From Siphonodentalium dalli (taxonomy: Eukaryota > Mollusca > Scaphopoda > Gadilida > Siphonodentaliidae): a stretch of 64,000 nt of DNA. The stretch spans positions 206,387,934-206,451,933 of the forward strand of contig CP136063.1 of the NCBI GenBank assembly GCA_032622095.1, read 5' to 3'. The translations under genes and the position numbers were made by a program. The notes below the pieces were generated by a model, which saw only the letters and a program-made list of their open reading frames with translations, was not told where the DNA came from and did not search any database. Below, one piece after another: positions 33,154 to 48,100 of the stretch (positions are counted from its first letter, which is position 1; every line of letters starts with the position of its first letter).

Positions 33154-36100
33154 CTGGAATGAAGAATGTATTGCTCATTAACCTTTTCAATCCAAACCTA
33201 AATGGAATTTCCTATTCATTATTTATAATGAACCCGCGTGCACCGATATCACACATAATTTGCAATTTAACATGAATTTTTCGATCAAGACCAATTTTTC
33301 AAGAACAAATCACGCGACTTCCAGCAGTGGTTGCGAAAAAGCGCAGTAGTGGTTGCGAAAAAGCGCAGTAATGGACCAATGTGGTAAAAAGAAAATTTGC
33401 TACTTCACAAATTTGGATGAATACCTGTGTGATAATCAACAATTATTACCATTTATAGGGCATATTTTCTAGAGTATAAAGGTACTCAATCCAATCAGGC
33501 GCTCCTAAATTACTATTTCCTTGGCTTTGGGGGTAAAAAATATTTGATTCGAGCCGAGGAACACACACCAAAGTTCAGAGTGATCAGATAAAAAAAAAAA
33601 GATTTTTTAAGTTTGTTATTTCTCTCATACAAAATTGCAGATGAAGATGGATAACTCTAAAATCAAGTGGAAATACGGTCAAATTTCGTGCTATTTTAGT
33701 GATACTACGGCCATATTTTGTTGAACAAAATGTTGATAAATAACAAGTTTTGGGAAATTTGATACCATAGTTGACAGTTGCAAATCGATTCTGATAACTA
33801 AAGAGTATTTTGAAGAAATGTTGCTGTTGTTGTGTATTGATGGTATGGGAACCTTCTGATCAGATTGAGTACCTTTAACATAGTTTTACAGGTACAATGA
33901 AAATTTTATATTGCCCTGCATCACTGGCCGATAATGAAATTTTCGCTGAATAACAGCCCACCACTGAACACTAAATCCAGCCATTTGTGGGCCATCTATT
34001 ATACTCAACTTTCTGGGAAGTTTCTATAATCTATATCCCCTAATTTGCAGAAGATAAATGCATAATCGACATGACTAATGGGTGAACTTCACCAACTTCA
34101 ACTGGGAAACTTCAATCTGATCCTAGGTTCATCCATAGCAGTTATGCCATGCGGGATAACGTCACTAAATTCACCCTCTGGGGACCTCATTCTGCAAATG
34201 ACAGACACACTATTTGCAGGCTTGACTGGCAATGTCACTAGGATTGAACTGAAACTTCACACGGACTGTTGACTCACCTGTAGGAACACATTGGCAAGGT
34301 TACTCAGTCTGGTATTGTCTGATTTGGCAAATCTCAACATACATTCAACAACTGGAAGGCTTGTTATATCTGAAATTGAGCATTTACATTTCAAGAGCTG
34401 AAAAATAACGACTAAATATATAAATAGATGTCAAGGCAGAATCTGTATCCAGGGCTAAAAAACCAACTACTTCGATAATAATATATATGATAGGATAGGC
34501 TAATGTAATATAATAATATTATCTATAGAGAAATTTCTTGCACATCATATAAGCGTCATCAACAAACTTGATGCTCTGGTTAATATGTCTGTTAATTATT
34601 TTGAAAAAGGCAGCTTCAAATTCAAACAAAAGATCTAGTTTATCATCTGAGAGATCATTTAAGAATGGTTTCCTGCATGTGAGGTAAAAACTACAATTTC
34701 ATCTTCAAATTTTTGAAGGAGCACATGACACATAGTCTTTTAAGCACTTTTTCATTTCAGTATCGACCAGATTCAATTCTTTAAATCAGATCAGTTCATG
34801 TGTAGGGTGCAACCATTTTGTTACAGAATGGATTCTCCCATTCAGTTAAAAAAGTATACATTGGCATGATCTATTATTCATTTGGAAGGATGTTCCGGAA
34901 ATTTAAACAGATGACAGACAGAAGAAATGTTTGTACAAGTGCAGAAGGATTCTTATTCATTGGTGGGAATTGTTCAGATCTATGGTAGTTTGTTGAATTT
35001 ATTATCTGAACATTTCCTAAGGGAACTACTTGTCAATGATTATTTAGTATAGAAAGGGTTTATTAACTATAACAGTGCCGTCCAGTAGATATTAATAGTT
35101 CTCAATGCCAGTCTTGTTAGATCGTTAGAAAATCATCATCAAAGTTTCAATATTGGGGACAAAATCCTTTCTCAAATATGAGTTTCCATAAATATTGTAA
35201 CATCGCAAATTCAAAACTATTACATCCATTGGACTGTCTTCTTCCATGGAGGACTGAAAACAGATAATTATCCATTGTCACTCTTTGGATCGCTGACTAA
35301 AATAAGACAATCCTGGGTCACCAGTGGAGTCAATTGGTGGGCATAATTTGGTGTTGTTTACAGTTGATTTGCCTTTGAACCATTAGGTCACAATCTGAGG
35401 AAATGTTACTGATTATGATTGAGATCAAACTTTTGGTCAAGTCTGGATTTAGTGATGCATTTAGTAATGCTACCCCCCCCCCCCCCCACACAGTGGGCTA
35501 GCATCACCAAATTCAACCTCTGGGGACCTCTTTATGATTAGCCCTCATCTTCTGGGAAGTGTCTATAGTCTCAAATTAACATTGTTTTTTTAATAATTAC
35601 ATTTCCCTTCTGTTCAGTTTCTATATCCCATAATTTGCAGAAGATAAATTGCATAATCGTCTAACCTAGGTCTCCCATAGCAGTTGAGGCCTAAGCAGAA
35701 TGACGTTCCCAGAGGGTTCATTTGGTGATGCTAGCTCGCTGTGGGGGATAGCATCACTAATACATCCTCTGGGGACCTCATTTATATGCCTATATGTGTA
35801 TCCAGGGAATATACACAAGAAAAACATTGTTCATGCTTTTATAATGACAAAATATTGCAGGTGTATCCTAATGTTGCATTTTTAGAAATATGTCATTGTA
35901 TTTAGAGGTAATTACTTGGTTAGTTTGATATCAGTCCAAGGTAACTTCATATCAGCCTGGTACGAAGGCTGATATGAAGTTATCGAGGGCTAATTTGTCT
36001 TGGCCGATATCCAACTAACAAAGTACTATATGGCAATACCATTACTATCCATTCCTATGTCAGTTGATTGGTGTAAACATAAGATTGAATGGGCAGCAGG

Positions 36101-39100
36101 TAGAATATAAATGAAATAACTAAATTTATATCTTAAACGAGATATTGACCAGTTTTAACTTTGTGTTTGGCCATGCACGTTATATGTCCGAGCAGATTTT
36201 CGACACGAAACACTCGCAATACTTCAAATCAATTTAGAAATTGTCATTTTATCAGACTATCACAGTGACTGTTACATTGGACATAAACACTACACTTAGC
36301 TTGGTGATGTCACAACTGATATTAGCCCAGTTTTGTGCGTTATCAGCCAAATTTAGTGGGTTATCAGCCGAGTTTGGAGTGATATCAGCCAAGATATCGA
36401 TAATAGGTTGCTCAAGGCAAAATTGTGATATCTAATTAAAAGCAGTTGATATCACAATCACACCATTTAGCCCTGGATACAGTGACCATGCGATTAAAAT
36501 GCAGGGGTGTTATCATTGACTAAGTACAAGGTCTTTGTAACTATACCAGAAATCAAATTGTCAAAAACAACTAGAGGTGTGACTGTCGCAATGGGACTAA
36601 GGATACCCCCCGTGTCAGTAAACATTAAGTAAACATTAGGTTAAAATAATAAAATAACAGATTCCCATTGCAGGTGCACAACCCTAACCCCTATCGCTAA
36701 TCCTAAACCTATTGACCGAAAAATGTAGGAATAAAAGTCGAAAAAGGGGGATAACTCCACCAAAAAAAATCGGACAGACATCATAATCACAGGTGCACAG
36801 GTTCCCATGGTGGTTGATTTATGTGCCTTAGTTTCACGGAAAATGATTAAAAAACGACTGAGAAAAAATCCAGACAAATTTGTGTCCACGGACGGACGGA
36901 CGATGGACAGACGGACAAGCTGATTCCAGTATACCCCCCACAACTTCATTGCGGGGGGTATAAAAATTAATGTGCAATATCCAAAATTGTCTATTTTTGC
37001 CATTGACCAACCTTCATGAAATATGAACCAACAGAACATCGACTGCATTACAAAATATTAATCTCAATACCAATCTTAGACCCAGGGTTTGAAATTATGA
37101 TCATATCAAACAGACACCATAAAGCAGACAATGACAGGCCATGGCTACATGCACAGTACACAAGCAATACTTGGCGTGTTCACTGCTTGAGTATATTCTG
37201 TGGATACATACGTGATTATAATACACAAGCTTCATACAACTATCATGACTCTTTAATACAGTAATGCTCTAAATAATCGACTCCTTAACCACAGAAGAAT
37301 TATGGGTAACTTTTCAGGATTTAGTCGGAAATATGGCTTGTTGCCATTCATCGGAAAGCTCTCAACAAGCCATATTTCCGACTAAATCCTGAAAAGTTAC
37401 CATAATTCTGCTGTGGTTAAGGAGTCGATTATTTAGAGCATTACTGTATGTTTATTTTGAATAACAAGCGCAGACCTCAAAATATTGTGCTGGTCATTTG
37501 CAGAATGAGGTCCCCAGAGGGTGAATTTAGTAACGCTACCCTGCACATTGGGCAAGCATCACTAAATTCACCCTCAGGGGACCTCATTCTGGTTAGGCCT
37601 CATCTTCTCTGGAAAGTATTATCAAATTGACAAGTTTTTTAGTTTCTTTAGAAAGTTCACAGGGGCCTGTAACGCGCTCCGCTGCCTGTCCCCTTTTGCA
37701 CTTCACCTATATGCCGCTTCTATATACGCGCTTGCTTCACGTTAATGGTACTATAATATTATAGTACCATTAACGTGAAGCAAGCGCATATATAGAAGCG
37801 GCGTATAGGGCAGTGCAAAAGGAGGGGCTGGCAGCGGAGTGCGCTACATGTCCCTGTGGTTTCTTTTTCTGTTTTAGTCCCTCTGGGGACCTTATTCTGC
37901 ATGGCCTCATCTGCTATGGGAGATCTAGTCACAGATCTAGAACTCTACGGGCATAACTGGATTAGAGATTCATGGCATGATCTACCATAGATCATGTAAT
38001 AAAATAACCTGGCAGCAGGGCTTATAATTTGTAAGTGAATCAGAATCGATTCTCGCAGATGATTCTCGTATAAAAGTGGAACATGAGAATCCACTAGGAT
38101 TCTCATGTACATATCTCTGATTTGTTATGGAAAGATAGTCATATCATAGCTGCTACAGTGTGTATTGTATTTGACTAACAGTAGATTTTTCAATATTGAG
38201 AGCTGTTCATGCACAATAAATATTGTAAATGTGACTCTCTTGACTGAAGATACAGGGAGAGGGAAACTTTTTTAAGATCTTAAATTAAGATATTTCGGTT
38301 GAGAAATTGGCTAAATTCATCGCTGAGAAAAGTTAAATTAAAGCACAAGCACTCACAATACTTTCTCTCATTGCATTGAATTTTCAAATCATTTCCGGGG
38401 GAACCTTTGAACCTCCTCTAATATGGAACGAGTGATACTCCATCTACCACTTCCACCCAACTTTTGGCACATATCATGATTTTATTTTGATTCTCATACC
38501 ATCAAACTTTTGAATTAACTTTGATTCTCGTAAAAATGGATGAGGCATGGGAAGCAATGTAATAGATGTATATTATTGAGAAGTCTGTCTGCTACTTGTA
38601 CCTGGACTGTATTAGTATCATACCTGACTTGGACTGTGGGGTGACAAGGTACATGAGAGTTGTAATGGCAGATAGGACTGCTTCTTCATTAGGGCTAGAA
38701 CAAAAGACATAAACATTAGTCACGTATGCTAAACTCTTTCTATACTAAATACTCATTGATGAGTAGAATGTTCAGATAATAAGTTCAACAAACGACCATA
38801 AGCTGTTTGTTGAACATATTGTTTAAACATTTCCCTCCAATATATATGACTCATTGCACTTGTATTATCTGCTGTCTGCTTATTTTTCCTGAAAATCCCT
38901 CCAGATGATTAATAAACCATTCCAATATATACTTATATAACTGGGCGGGAGAATCCAATAGTAAAGAAATGGTTAAAGGCAAGGTTAGTCTGTTTTTTAA
39001 AAGATGTATTCAGGACTAAAGGCTATTTTTACAAACAAAAATTCTTCTATTTTAAGTGTAAGTCAACATATTTGTATGGGATGCCAAATTCACATTTAAT

Positions 39101-42100
39101 AATTAATTGCGCTAAAGTGCAAATAACTACTCTTAAAGTAATGTGAAACACACCGGTCAGATGATCAAATAGAAATGGAGAATAATCTTGCTCAATGTAG
39201 TTATTTTTATGATTATTAATTCAAATTTACAGCACACACTGTGATTCTTATATATTAAATAAATACAATGACTCTCGATGGCAAAATCATTTGCGTTTGT
39301 TTATAGCTGATTGTTGTGTCCCCAATTGAGATGTAAATATTTAAAATTAAGCATAGTTCAGATGATGAGTGGTATGGTCAATTTCTTTGAGATTTTCAGC
39401 GATGTTAGTAGAATGCATACATTACCCCTGTTGGCATAGCACCTAAGTACTAACTTATAAGTTTCGGGCAGCCGAACAAGTCCATAATATTCTTTAATTG
39501 CAAATACCACATATTGTGCTTAAGCACAAATAGGGCATTTATACTCAATCCGATTCGATGGTCCCCATATCACCAGATTCCGACAACAACAAATTTTTAT
39601 TGAAATGCCGCTTCAGTTATCAGAATTGATTAATTGCCCAAAACTAAAGCCAAAGACAGTCAACTATAGTATAAAATTGCCCAAAACATGTTATTTATCA
39701 GCATTTTGTTCAATGAATTCTGGCAGAATTATCAAACATCTAATACCCAAAGCCACTTGATTTTAGAGTTATACATCTTCATCCAAAATTTGGTCTGAGA
39801 CCATTGGCTCGTAAACTTTTGCCAGGCCGCCAAAAAGTACTGGTGGTGAAAAATAATAGATTTCAAAATTGATATCTGATCACTCTGAGCTTTGATTTGA
39901 TGGGTGGGCTTAAGCATAATTAATTGCGCTCAACGCTTTAGCATAATATTTATTGTAACTACTACCTAACCTACCCATAAACTATTGGCATAACCTGGTG
40001 TATCACCTAGCAAAACAAGAGGAGCAGGGGGATAATTTTAACCTGTTTTAATTAGCCTAGTACTCAACTGTGATGCTTTGTACAACAATCAAAGATAATC
40101 CCTAATTTCATATTATCAGCATCCTTATCCAAAGTATTTTGCACAGATTTGGGCCATTACTATGTCATATAGCATGAATGTGGTGTCACTGCATGAGGGC
40201 TTGCTTACCTCATATGGTGAACTTATTGACTGAAATCAGGGAAAAAATCCTATTTTCATATTATCAGTATCCCTGTCTGTCCCAAAAATTTGTGTTTCAT
40301 TCCTCGAGCTCCAGTATTTTTATTAAATCAGCATCTCTTGCACAAATATATAGTACTAGCTGATGAGCCCAACGTTGTCCGGGCTATTCAAAAACCAAAT
40401 TTCAAGTCGATAGCTCTACCCGTTTCCGAGATCTGGTCTGCGCATGCGCGAAGCTGGCGTCGCACGGGCTCGGTGACCCGATAAAATTTGTATCCGGGGC
40501 AAGATACATTCACATACCAAATTTCAAGTCGATAGCTCCACCCGCTTCCGAGATCTCGTCTGCGCGAAGCTGGCGTCGCACGGGCTCGGCGACTCGATAA
40601 AATTCGTATCTGGGGCAAGATACATTGACATAGCAAATTTCAAGTCGATAGCTCCACCCGTTTCCGAGATCTCGTCTGACAGAGGTCTTCAAAATATATA
40701 TGAGATTTCCATGGTAATATAGAGCAAATGTGGTGCCACCGGTCTTGCTTCCCTCATATGGAAGAAAATCAAAGTCGCCCCGACTGATACAGAAGGTAAT
40801 GATACCGCGATTCACCCCCACTAGTACAGAAGATAATATAATGCTACCGTGAGTTGCTCTGACTAAAACAGAAGATAATGCTATAATGAGTCAGCCATAT
40901 TGATAAAGAAGTTAAGCTAGCTACTTACACATCCAAACCAATGAAAACAAGAGGTGATATGTCAATAGGTTATGGTTGAGTTATTGATAAACCTCTTTAT
41001 TCACCATGGTTATTTAGTAACCCATAACCCATGAATTGCGCTTATGTGCAATTGATTGCGCTTAAGTGCAAATAATTACACTTAAGCTGTGCTTAAGCGG
41101 AAATAATCATGGTTAATCGCAAAGACTGCGGTTAAGCATAATTATTTGCGCATAAGCATAATTATTTAATGTGAATTTGGCCTCCTATATGTTTGAGCAC
41201 TTAAAGTTATTTGAAACACTACGGTATGGTGATCAAATTGAAATGGAGAATAATCTGGCTCACAATTGTTATTTTTTACAAATATTATATCCAAATTGAC
41301 AGCGCACATCGTCATTCTTGTATATCAACTAAATTCAGTGACTCTCGATGACGAAATTGTTTTCGATTTGTTTTTCGCCGATAGTTGCGTCCCGAATCGA
41401 GAAGTAAATATTGACAATTGGGCGTATTTCAGACGATGTTTTCTATGGAGTGGTATGGTCGATCTGCTTGAGATTTTCGGCAATGTTAATAGAATGCCAC
41501 ATTCCTCCAGTTGGCATAGTGCCTGAATACTAAATGATCAGTTTCATACACCTGAACAAGTCCATAATATGTCTTTAAGAGAGCTATCTTGTTAGATATA
41601 AAAAAGCTGTCAATCCACGGAGTAATGTAAAACAATTGGCTGTCATACACTTTACCATTAACCCTTTACCCAACAGAACGGCCCTGTGCCAATGCATTCT
41701 CTTATATATGCGAGTCGACCATAGGTCGCCTCGCATATATAAGAGAAAGCATTGGCTTAACACATTAAAAAATATATAATTGTTAAAGAATGTAAGAAAA
41801 AAAAATAAAAAGTGTTAAAAAAAGATTTTTTTTAGGCCAATGCATTCTCTTATATATGCGAGGCGACCTATGGTCGACTCGCATATATAAGAGAATGCAT
41901 TGGCACATGGCATAACTGTAACTATCACAATGTGGTCAAGGAGCCGGTTCCAATGATATCCATATTTGTATGGTTTTATTGAGACAGACCCAAGATAATT
42001 TAGGCTGTTGCAGCTTTATTTGGCCGGTTTTGGCCGGTTTGTTGGGTAAAGGGTTAAGGTGATTTCTCGATAAACTATATTTCTTGATTAATTTCCACTA

Positions 42101-45100
42101 CAGACATTAAAGCAGCACCAAGTGATGTGATCATACCTAAATACTTAATGCCTAAAAATGTACATGTAAACTGTTTGATACTTCCTACAGTTTAAAAGGG
42201 AATTTCAATGTTGCATCAAAATTCCTTCAGGTAGGACTGCCCTACCAATAATCGTACTGCTAACCCTCAGTGAATAAGAACCTAGAGAAATCAACAAGAC
42301 TCCTGATAACATTTGCAAAGAAATGAAACATGGAAATTGAAACTAACAAGTGTCACCACAGTTGAATTATATCATGAGTATGCGCACCCCACTGACCATT
42401 GCATGAAAAGTTGCCACTGTCCAATTAAAAACGATGAATAGATGACGCACTTTATCCATTGATAATCATATGTCTGAGTGACAGTTTGTGTGTTTCAACT
42501 TAATATGTTGTTTTCTTCGGAAAGTTTTTCACTTGTGTTACTTCTAACTTCCACTTATGGCAGTTCTCCTGGGAAATGGCGGATTCAATTATAAGATATA
42601 ACTCTTGTTTCCATTAAGTTTATGAGTATGTATAACCAAAAAGTTTGAAAACAAATTTACTATAAATTGCTAAGGCTATTATAGAGTTTGTCTTCAAACC
42701 TTTTGGTTATAACTGCATAAACTTAATAGAATCAAATGTTATTTCTTGAATAAGTTATATACATTTATTACACTCCTATGCGTGATATCCATTGTAAACG
42801 ACGTTAATTAAAAATGGTAATGTCACTAGTGAGTTATGTTATTTCTCGTGACGTCAAGTCGCTTACTGATCTAGACCGAATTTTCAATGGTTGATCTTTC
42901 TCTGCATCGGGACTTTCATGCATTAATTCTGTGTGTTTTAATCATATTTGGTGAACCAAATTGATGCAGAAGTGTAATAAATAGAGTAATCAATTAGTTC
43001 CGAGAATTACGTTAAATAATTCACTCGAGACGGGAGACCTTTAGATAAGTAACTCATGCGCTAATGCACACTCATTTCTTACCAACGTCTCTCGCCTCTC
43101 GAGAATTAGTTAACGTAATTCTCGGAACCAATTGATTACTCTCTATATATTTAAATATTTCGATTTGGAGAAACAATAATAATTACATGTCAACCCTCAT
43201 AATTGGCTGCGGCAATCAGCAATGCCGAAACCATTTGCAGAAGCAAACTGGGCCAAGGTAAATGGTTGCCATAGCTGACTGCCGAAGCCAAACAGTCTGA
43301 ACTAAGAGGGCTGCAAGTAAAGTGCTGATTTGTTGCAAAGAACAGTATTTTTAGGCAAAGCATCGAAAAATAATGCAATCTCATTAACATAAATACAAAC
43401 CTCGACAGGCAGCGAATAACACTGGAAACACCATCATTGTCTAGTATGTGTTTCTTAAAAGATTTTTCTGAAATGATAAAAGGTACTATGACAATAATGG
43501 ATGCTTTTGTATATGAAAAAGAATTGTAGCTACCGGGTATAGTAGTATTAGAATACTTCAATCCACATATATGTTTTGTGCAATTCAGTGGCTTCACCAT
43601 CCATGGAAAATTAAATAAAATTCTGACATATCCAGACATGCATTACATGATTGTGCCTCCTATATACAACATTTAACTGTGTAAATTCTGACATACCTAG
43701 AAATGCATTACATATGCCTCCCATATACAACATTTAACTGTGTAAATTCTGACATACCTAGAAATGCATTACATACCGCTATACTTAAAGTAATTGACCA
43801 CCAATAACGTGGTGTCACCCCGTTAATATGGCGGTACTATACCGCGGTATCCTCCAATACCGCGGTACTGATACCGCTTGTTAACGCGAACAAGTATGTG
43901 TGAGTAAATACCTCCCCTCAAAGAGTTCCATGAAAATCACTGCGGTATTCAACAAAATTAATGTGGTGCCCGCTAAAAGACCGCGGTATCATTATCGCCC
44001 AATACCGTAACTCCACCGCCATGACCGTCTCGATACCGCTTATTACCGGTATCAACGCGGTCATGACCGGGGTATCACCCCGTTTTTCTGGTCAATTACT
44101 TTGAGAATAGCGGTATGCCTCCCATATACAACATTTAACTGTGTAAATTCTGACATACCTAGACATGCATTACATATGCCTCCCATATACAACATTTAAC
44201 TGTGTAAATTCTGACATACCTAGACATGCATTGCATATGCCACCTATAGCAAATTCTCTCAAGGTATCACTAGAGTCATCCAAGGCATCTGGGAATAAAA
44301 GGTAATCCAATGTGAGTATCCAAACATTACATTATATAATATTGACAAAATGGGTTTACCATTTTGCAATGTCCGAGAAATTAGAGATGACATAACATGT
44401 TTAGTCATTGTTAACTGCTAACTACTGACCATTACCATCTATCCAGTACTAAACCATCTGTCATGAGAGCTACTACAAGTTAACTCATATGTGATATATG
44501 TAAATGGGGTTTCATTGTTTTCCACGATAGAATGTATAAAATGCCAATTGCCAACTTAAACATGTCTCCAGGAATTGTAGAGATCTCAAAAGTATTTATG
44601 TTAAAAGAGGATAAGACCCTATTAAACAGTCTTCAAAATAGTTAAGCCTTAATTGTTTTTATAATTTAATTTAAGACTGGGTTAACCTGGACATGGGTCT
44701 AAAAATGAGTAGAGCAATATGATACATACGTAATAGCATAGCTAAGATTTGGAGAAATCGATAAGTTGGTATTCATAAAAAAATAACTTTTTATTATGTA
44801 CTCCTAATGCATGCACCTGAGAACTGCTATTGAATTCGGAAGATATGTCATCCTCATATTGGTACTCTCAATTCACACTGTGTGGGTTTTTGGACAGTGA
44901 GTGTACATGTGTATATACTTTTATATAGATTTACAGGTATATGAAATATCTGGTGACCCAATAGAGCATAAAATATAAGTTAACAGAAAATTACCAGACA
45001 AAAAAGATCATTCAACGGACTGCTGCATATTTGCATTAAAAGAAGCGATACGACATTAAAATTCTAAGGATACTCCTGTTTTCGTGTGCTTCTTGGATGC

Positions 45101-48100
45101 AAGTAAAGCGTTTGAATGGGTCAAATATTATATCAAAATTGACAACACACACCGTCATTCTTATATATTAATTAAATGCAATGACTCTTGATGGCGAAAT
45201 TGTTTTCGTTAGTTTATCACCAATAGTTGCGTCCCGATTCGAGAATTAATTATTTACAATTGAGCGTAGCTTGGATGATGTTTTCTATGGAGTGGTATGG
45301 TTGGTTTGCTTGAAATTTTCGGCAATGTTAGCGGAATGCTATATTCCCCCAGTTGGCATAGCGCCCGAATACTAACTGATCCGTTTCACCCACCTGAATA
45401 AGTCCATAATATGTCTTTGAGCCCTTATTTATTTAATGTGTTCAGCAACAAGAATAGTGATAGATTGAATACATGTGATGTTGGTTGCATTGTTGTCAGT
45501 GCAAAAATCAATCATTTATGTTATGCTGATGACATGTGTATTATTGCTCCATCTTTGGTGTGACATGCATTGTTTTTGAGAACATGTGAACATGAGGCTA
45601 AGAAGATTGAATTAACTTATAATATTATAAAAAACTGTGGGGATGACTTTTATCACTAAATCACTTCATATTCGGTCATTTCCAAAACTTTACTTAATGG
45701 ACAATGAACTCAAGTTTGTGTCCTCCTATCAGTATCTCGGACATATAGTAATACTCAACAATGATTTTTTTCAGTTGATAATGATATTATGCGTCATTAT
45801 CGGTCTATATGTGCACACTCAAATATGCTTTTTAGAAAGTTTTACAAATGTTTGATGATTGTGAAAATGTATTTATTTCAAATGTTCATATCTCGTTATA
45901 TTGTGCAATCTTTGTATTAATTATACCAAACGCTGTTATAGAAAACATACAGGTTGTTACAATAATGCATATAGAAAATTTATGGGTTATGAGATATCAT
46001 GTAATACGAGTGGGATGTTTGTATGTGATAGAATGTGCTCTCTGACCATGGGCATAGCCAGCATTTTTAAAAGGTGGGTTCAAATATTAACTTGAGGGGC
46101 ACAAGAATGAGGTGCAAAGCGCTGACTGCGCATCGTTTGAAGGGTGCAGGAGTGGGTGTCCCCCTCACACAGGTGGGGGTTCGAGGCGCCTCATGTGGGA
46201 AAATTTAATGCATCGAACTCAAATCTGGAGCATATTTGACAATTATTTGTGTAATATCTACATGCATATTAGAGAGATAAGAAACTGATATTTTGTAATT
46301 GATCTACCGATTACGTGAGAATATATGACATGACAGTGTTTGTCTTCATACATGATGTTTTATTTACTAATGTTTTGTCCATGTGACCGCTTGTAGTACC
46401 GGATAATAAAGAACGATGATAAAACCAACCATCCCCAGATATAATCTGTGTATTATATACCTTTGCGACCTTATGACGTTATATATACACTCAAACTTAT
46501 TATGTTATTGGCTGAAGTGGGCTATATAATATATTGAATTGAACGACAGTCGGTCACTCATTGCAAATAGCCCATTATCGTTAGATCTATAGAAAATGAT
46601 ATGTAAAGCTTGGAATGTCCTGCATATTTATTTTCCTATACTATATACTGCATAAACAAACTGTATTTGACTTATTCTAAATACATGTAATCTATAACCC
46701 AGACCTGTTGCATGTCAACTGGAATTTTTAACAAAGTGGGGGGTGGGGGGGGGGGGGACACTCACACCCTCGGATTAACGTATCCTCGGACCATTGAGCC
46801 ATCGGACTAATGAACCCTCAAGCTATTGAGCCCTTTGCTATTGAACCATCAGAGTGGCTCGGACTAGCTCACTGTACCCGGCCTGTAATCGAACCCTCTG
46901 ACTAACATACTTTTGGACTTTATGTCAGAAACTGTGTTCGAACCCGCGCAGTGCAAGCATTGTCCTACGTGACCACACAGACTTGTAACACAACTTGACA
47001 CCTAAAAAAAGTCCCCTATACATGTAGTGTTTGCATACACTGTGTCTATTTGTTCATAATTGCCAATGACTGTAAAAACAAGTTTGACATGCACACATTC
47101 AAACAGCATCACTTTAATTGAAACTGAACACAATGCTGACTTTTATAGGCTAGCAATGTCATTTGCCAACATGCCATGATACTATTGATTTGATTCATAT
47201 TAAAATCAAATTTTTGCCCCGGCGTATGTGTGGATTTCACTGAAACATTATACAGACCTCAGTTTAATATGAAATAATTTATTATTGGCCGATCATGCTT
47301 TTGCCGACTGCTTAAGTGCCCTCATCGCCTGACTTCCAGGGTTCGACGGTTTGTTGGCTCTGGCAATGTCGGGGGTTCATGCATTAACTCCACGAACCCC
47401 CAAAGTTGCCCGAGCCAATGAACCCTGGAAGTCAGGTGATGAGGGCAGGTTTGTCTAAACCCATCAAACCCTAGCTTGCTATGCCCATGTCTCTGACAGT
47501 GTTCATTCAAATGGGTCTGTAAGGAATTGTGAGAGAATTAATAAATCTGTGAGATTGTATTTTGTATTTGTAACTCAGATCTAATCTATCAGTCTAATTT
47601 ATTCAATCATTGGAATCAACTTCTTTATATTTAATTTGTAATTATATGTTGTACTAGTACCGTATGTATGACTATATATGGGCACATCTTGAAATAAACA
47701 CAATACAATATATGTAAATACCTTACCTAAAAACAAGTCAATAACATTTAGCTTCTTGAAGTGTTCATAGTTGATTGGATCATAAGCAAAGTTAGCTAAA
47801 TTAGCCAATACCTGCTCCTTGTAGTCTGAAATTAGAACATGCAATAGAATAATCAAAAGACAGCCTTATTCTTAATAGGCCTAGCTACCAGTATACACAA
47901 AAGCAGAAAATTACCATTTCAGTTAAATAAGAAGTGATAACTCTTGATAAATATTCAAGAAATGTTATTTTACTGACTTTCAAAATTGTTCATGATGTCC
48001 AATTTTATATAATCTCTATACCATTGAGATTTGATAACCCACTGCTGAGGGACCCAAATACATCCGCACCTCATTCTACCCTCGCACTATCCTTGCATGG

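Noticed and set aside
40388-40821. Minus-strand frames of 82 and 103 codons with repeated residues
   Set aside because: They are products of the ~120-bp tandem repeat; no start context, splice sites or family resemblance.
41266-41526. 86-codon frame near 41.3 kb
   Set aside because: Lies wholly in a family E repeat, whose other copies do not keep the frame open.
43190-43639. 149-codon minus-strand open frame as a gene
   Set aside because: Only 43401-43467 is real (ARMC7 exon 4, bounded by splice sites). The rest reads through intron and the family G element.
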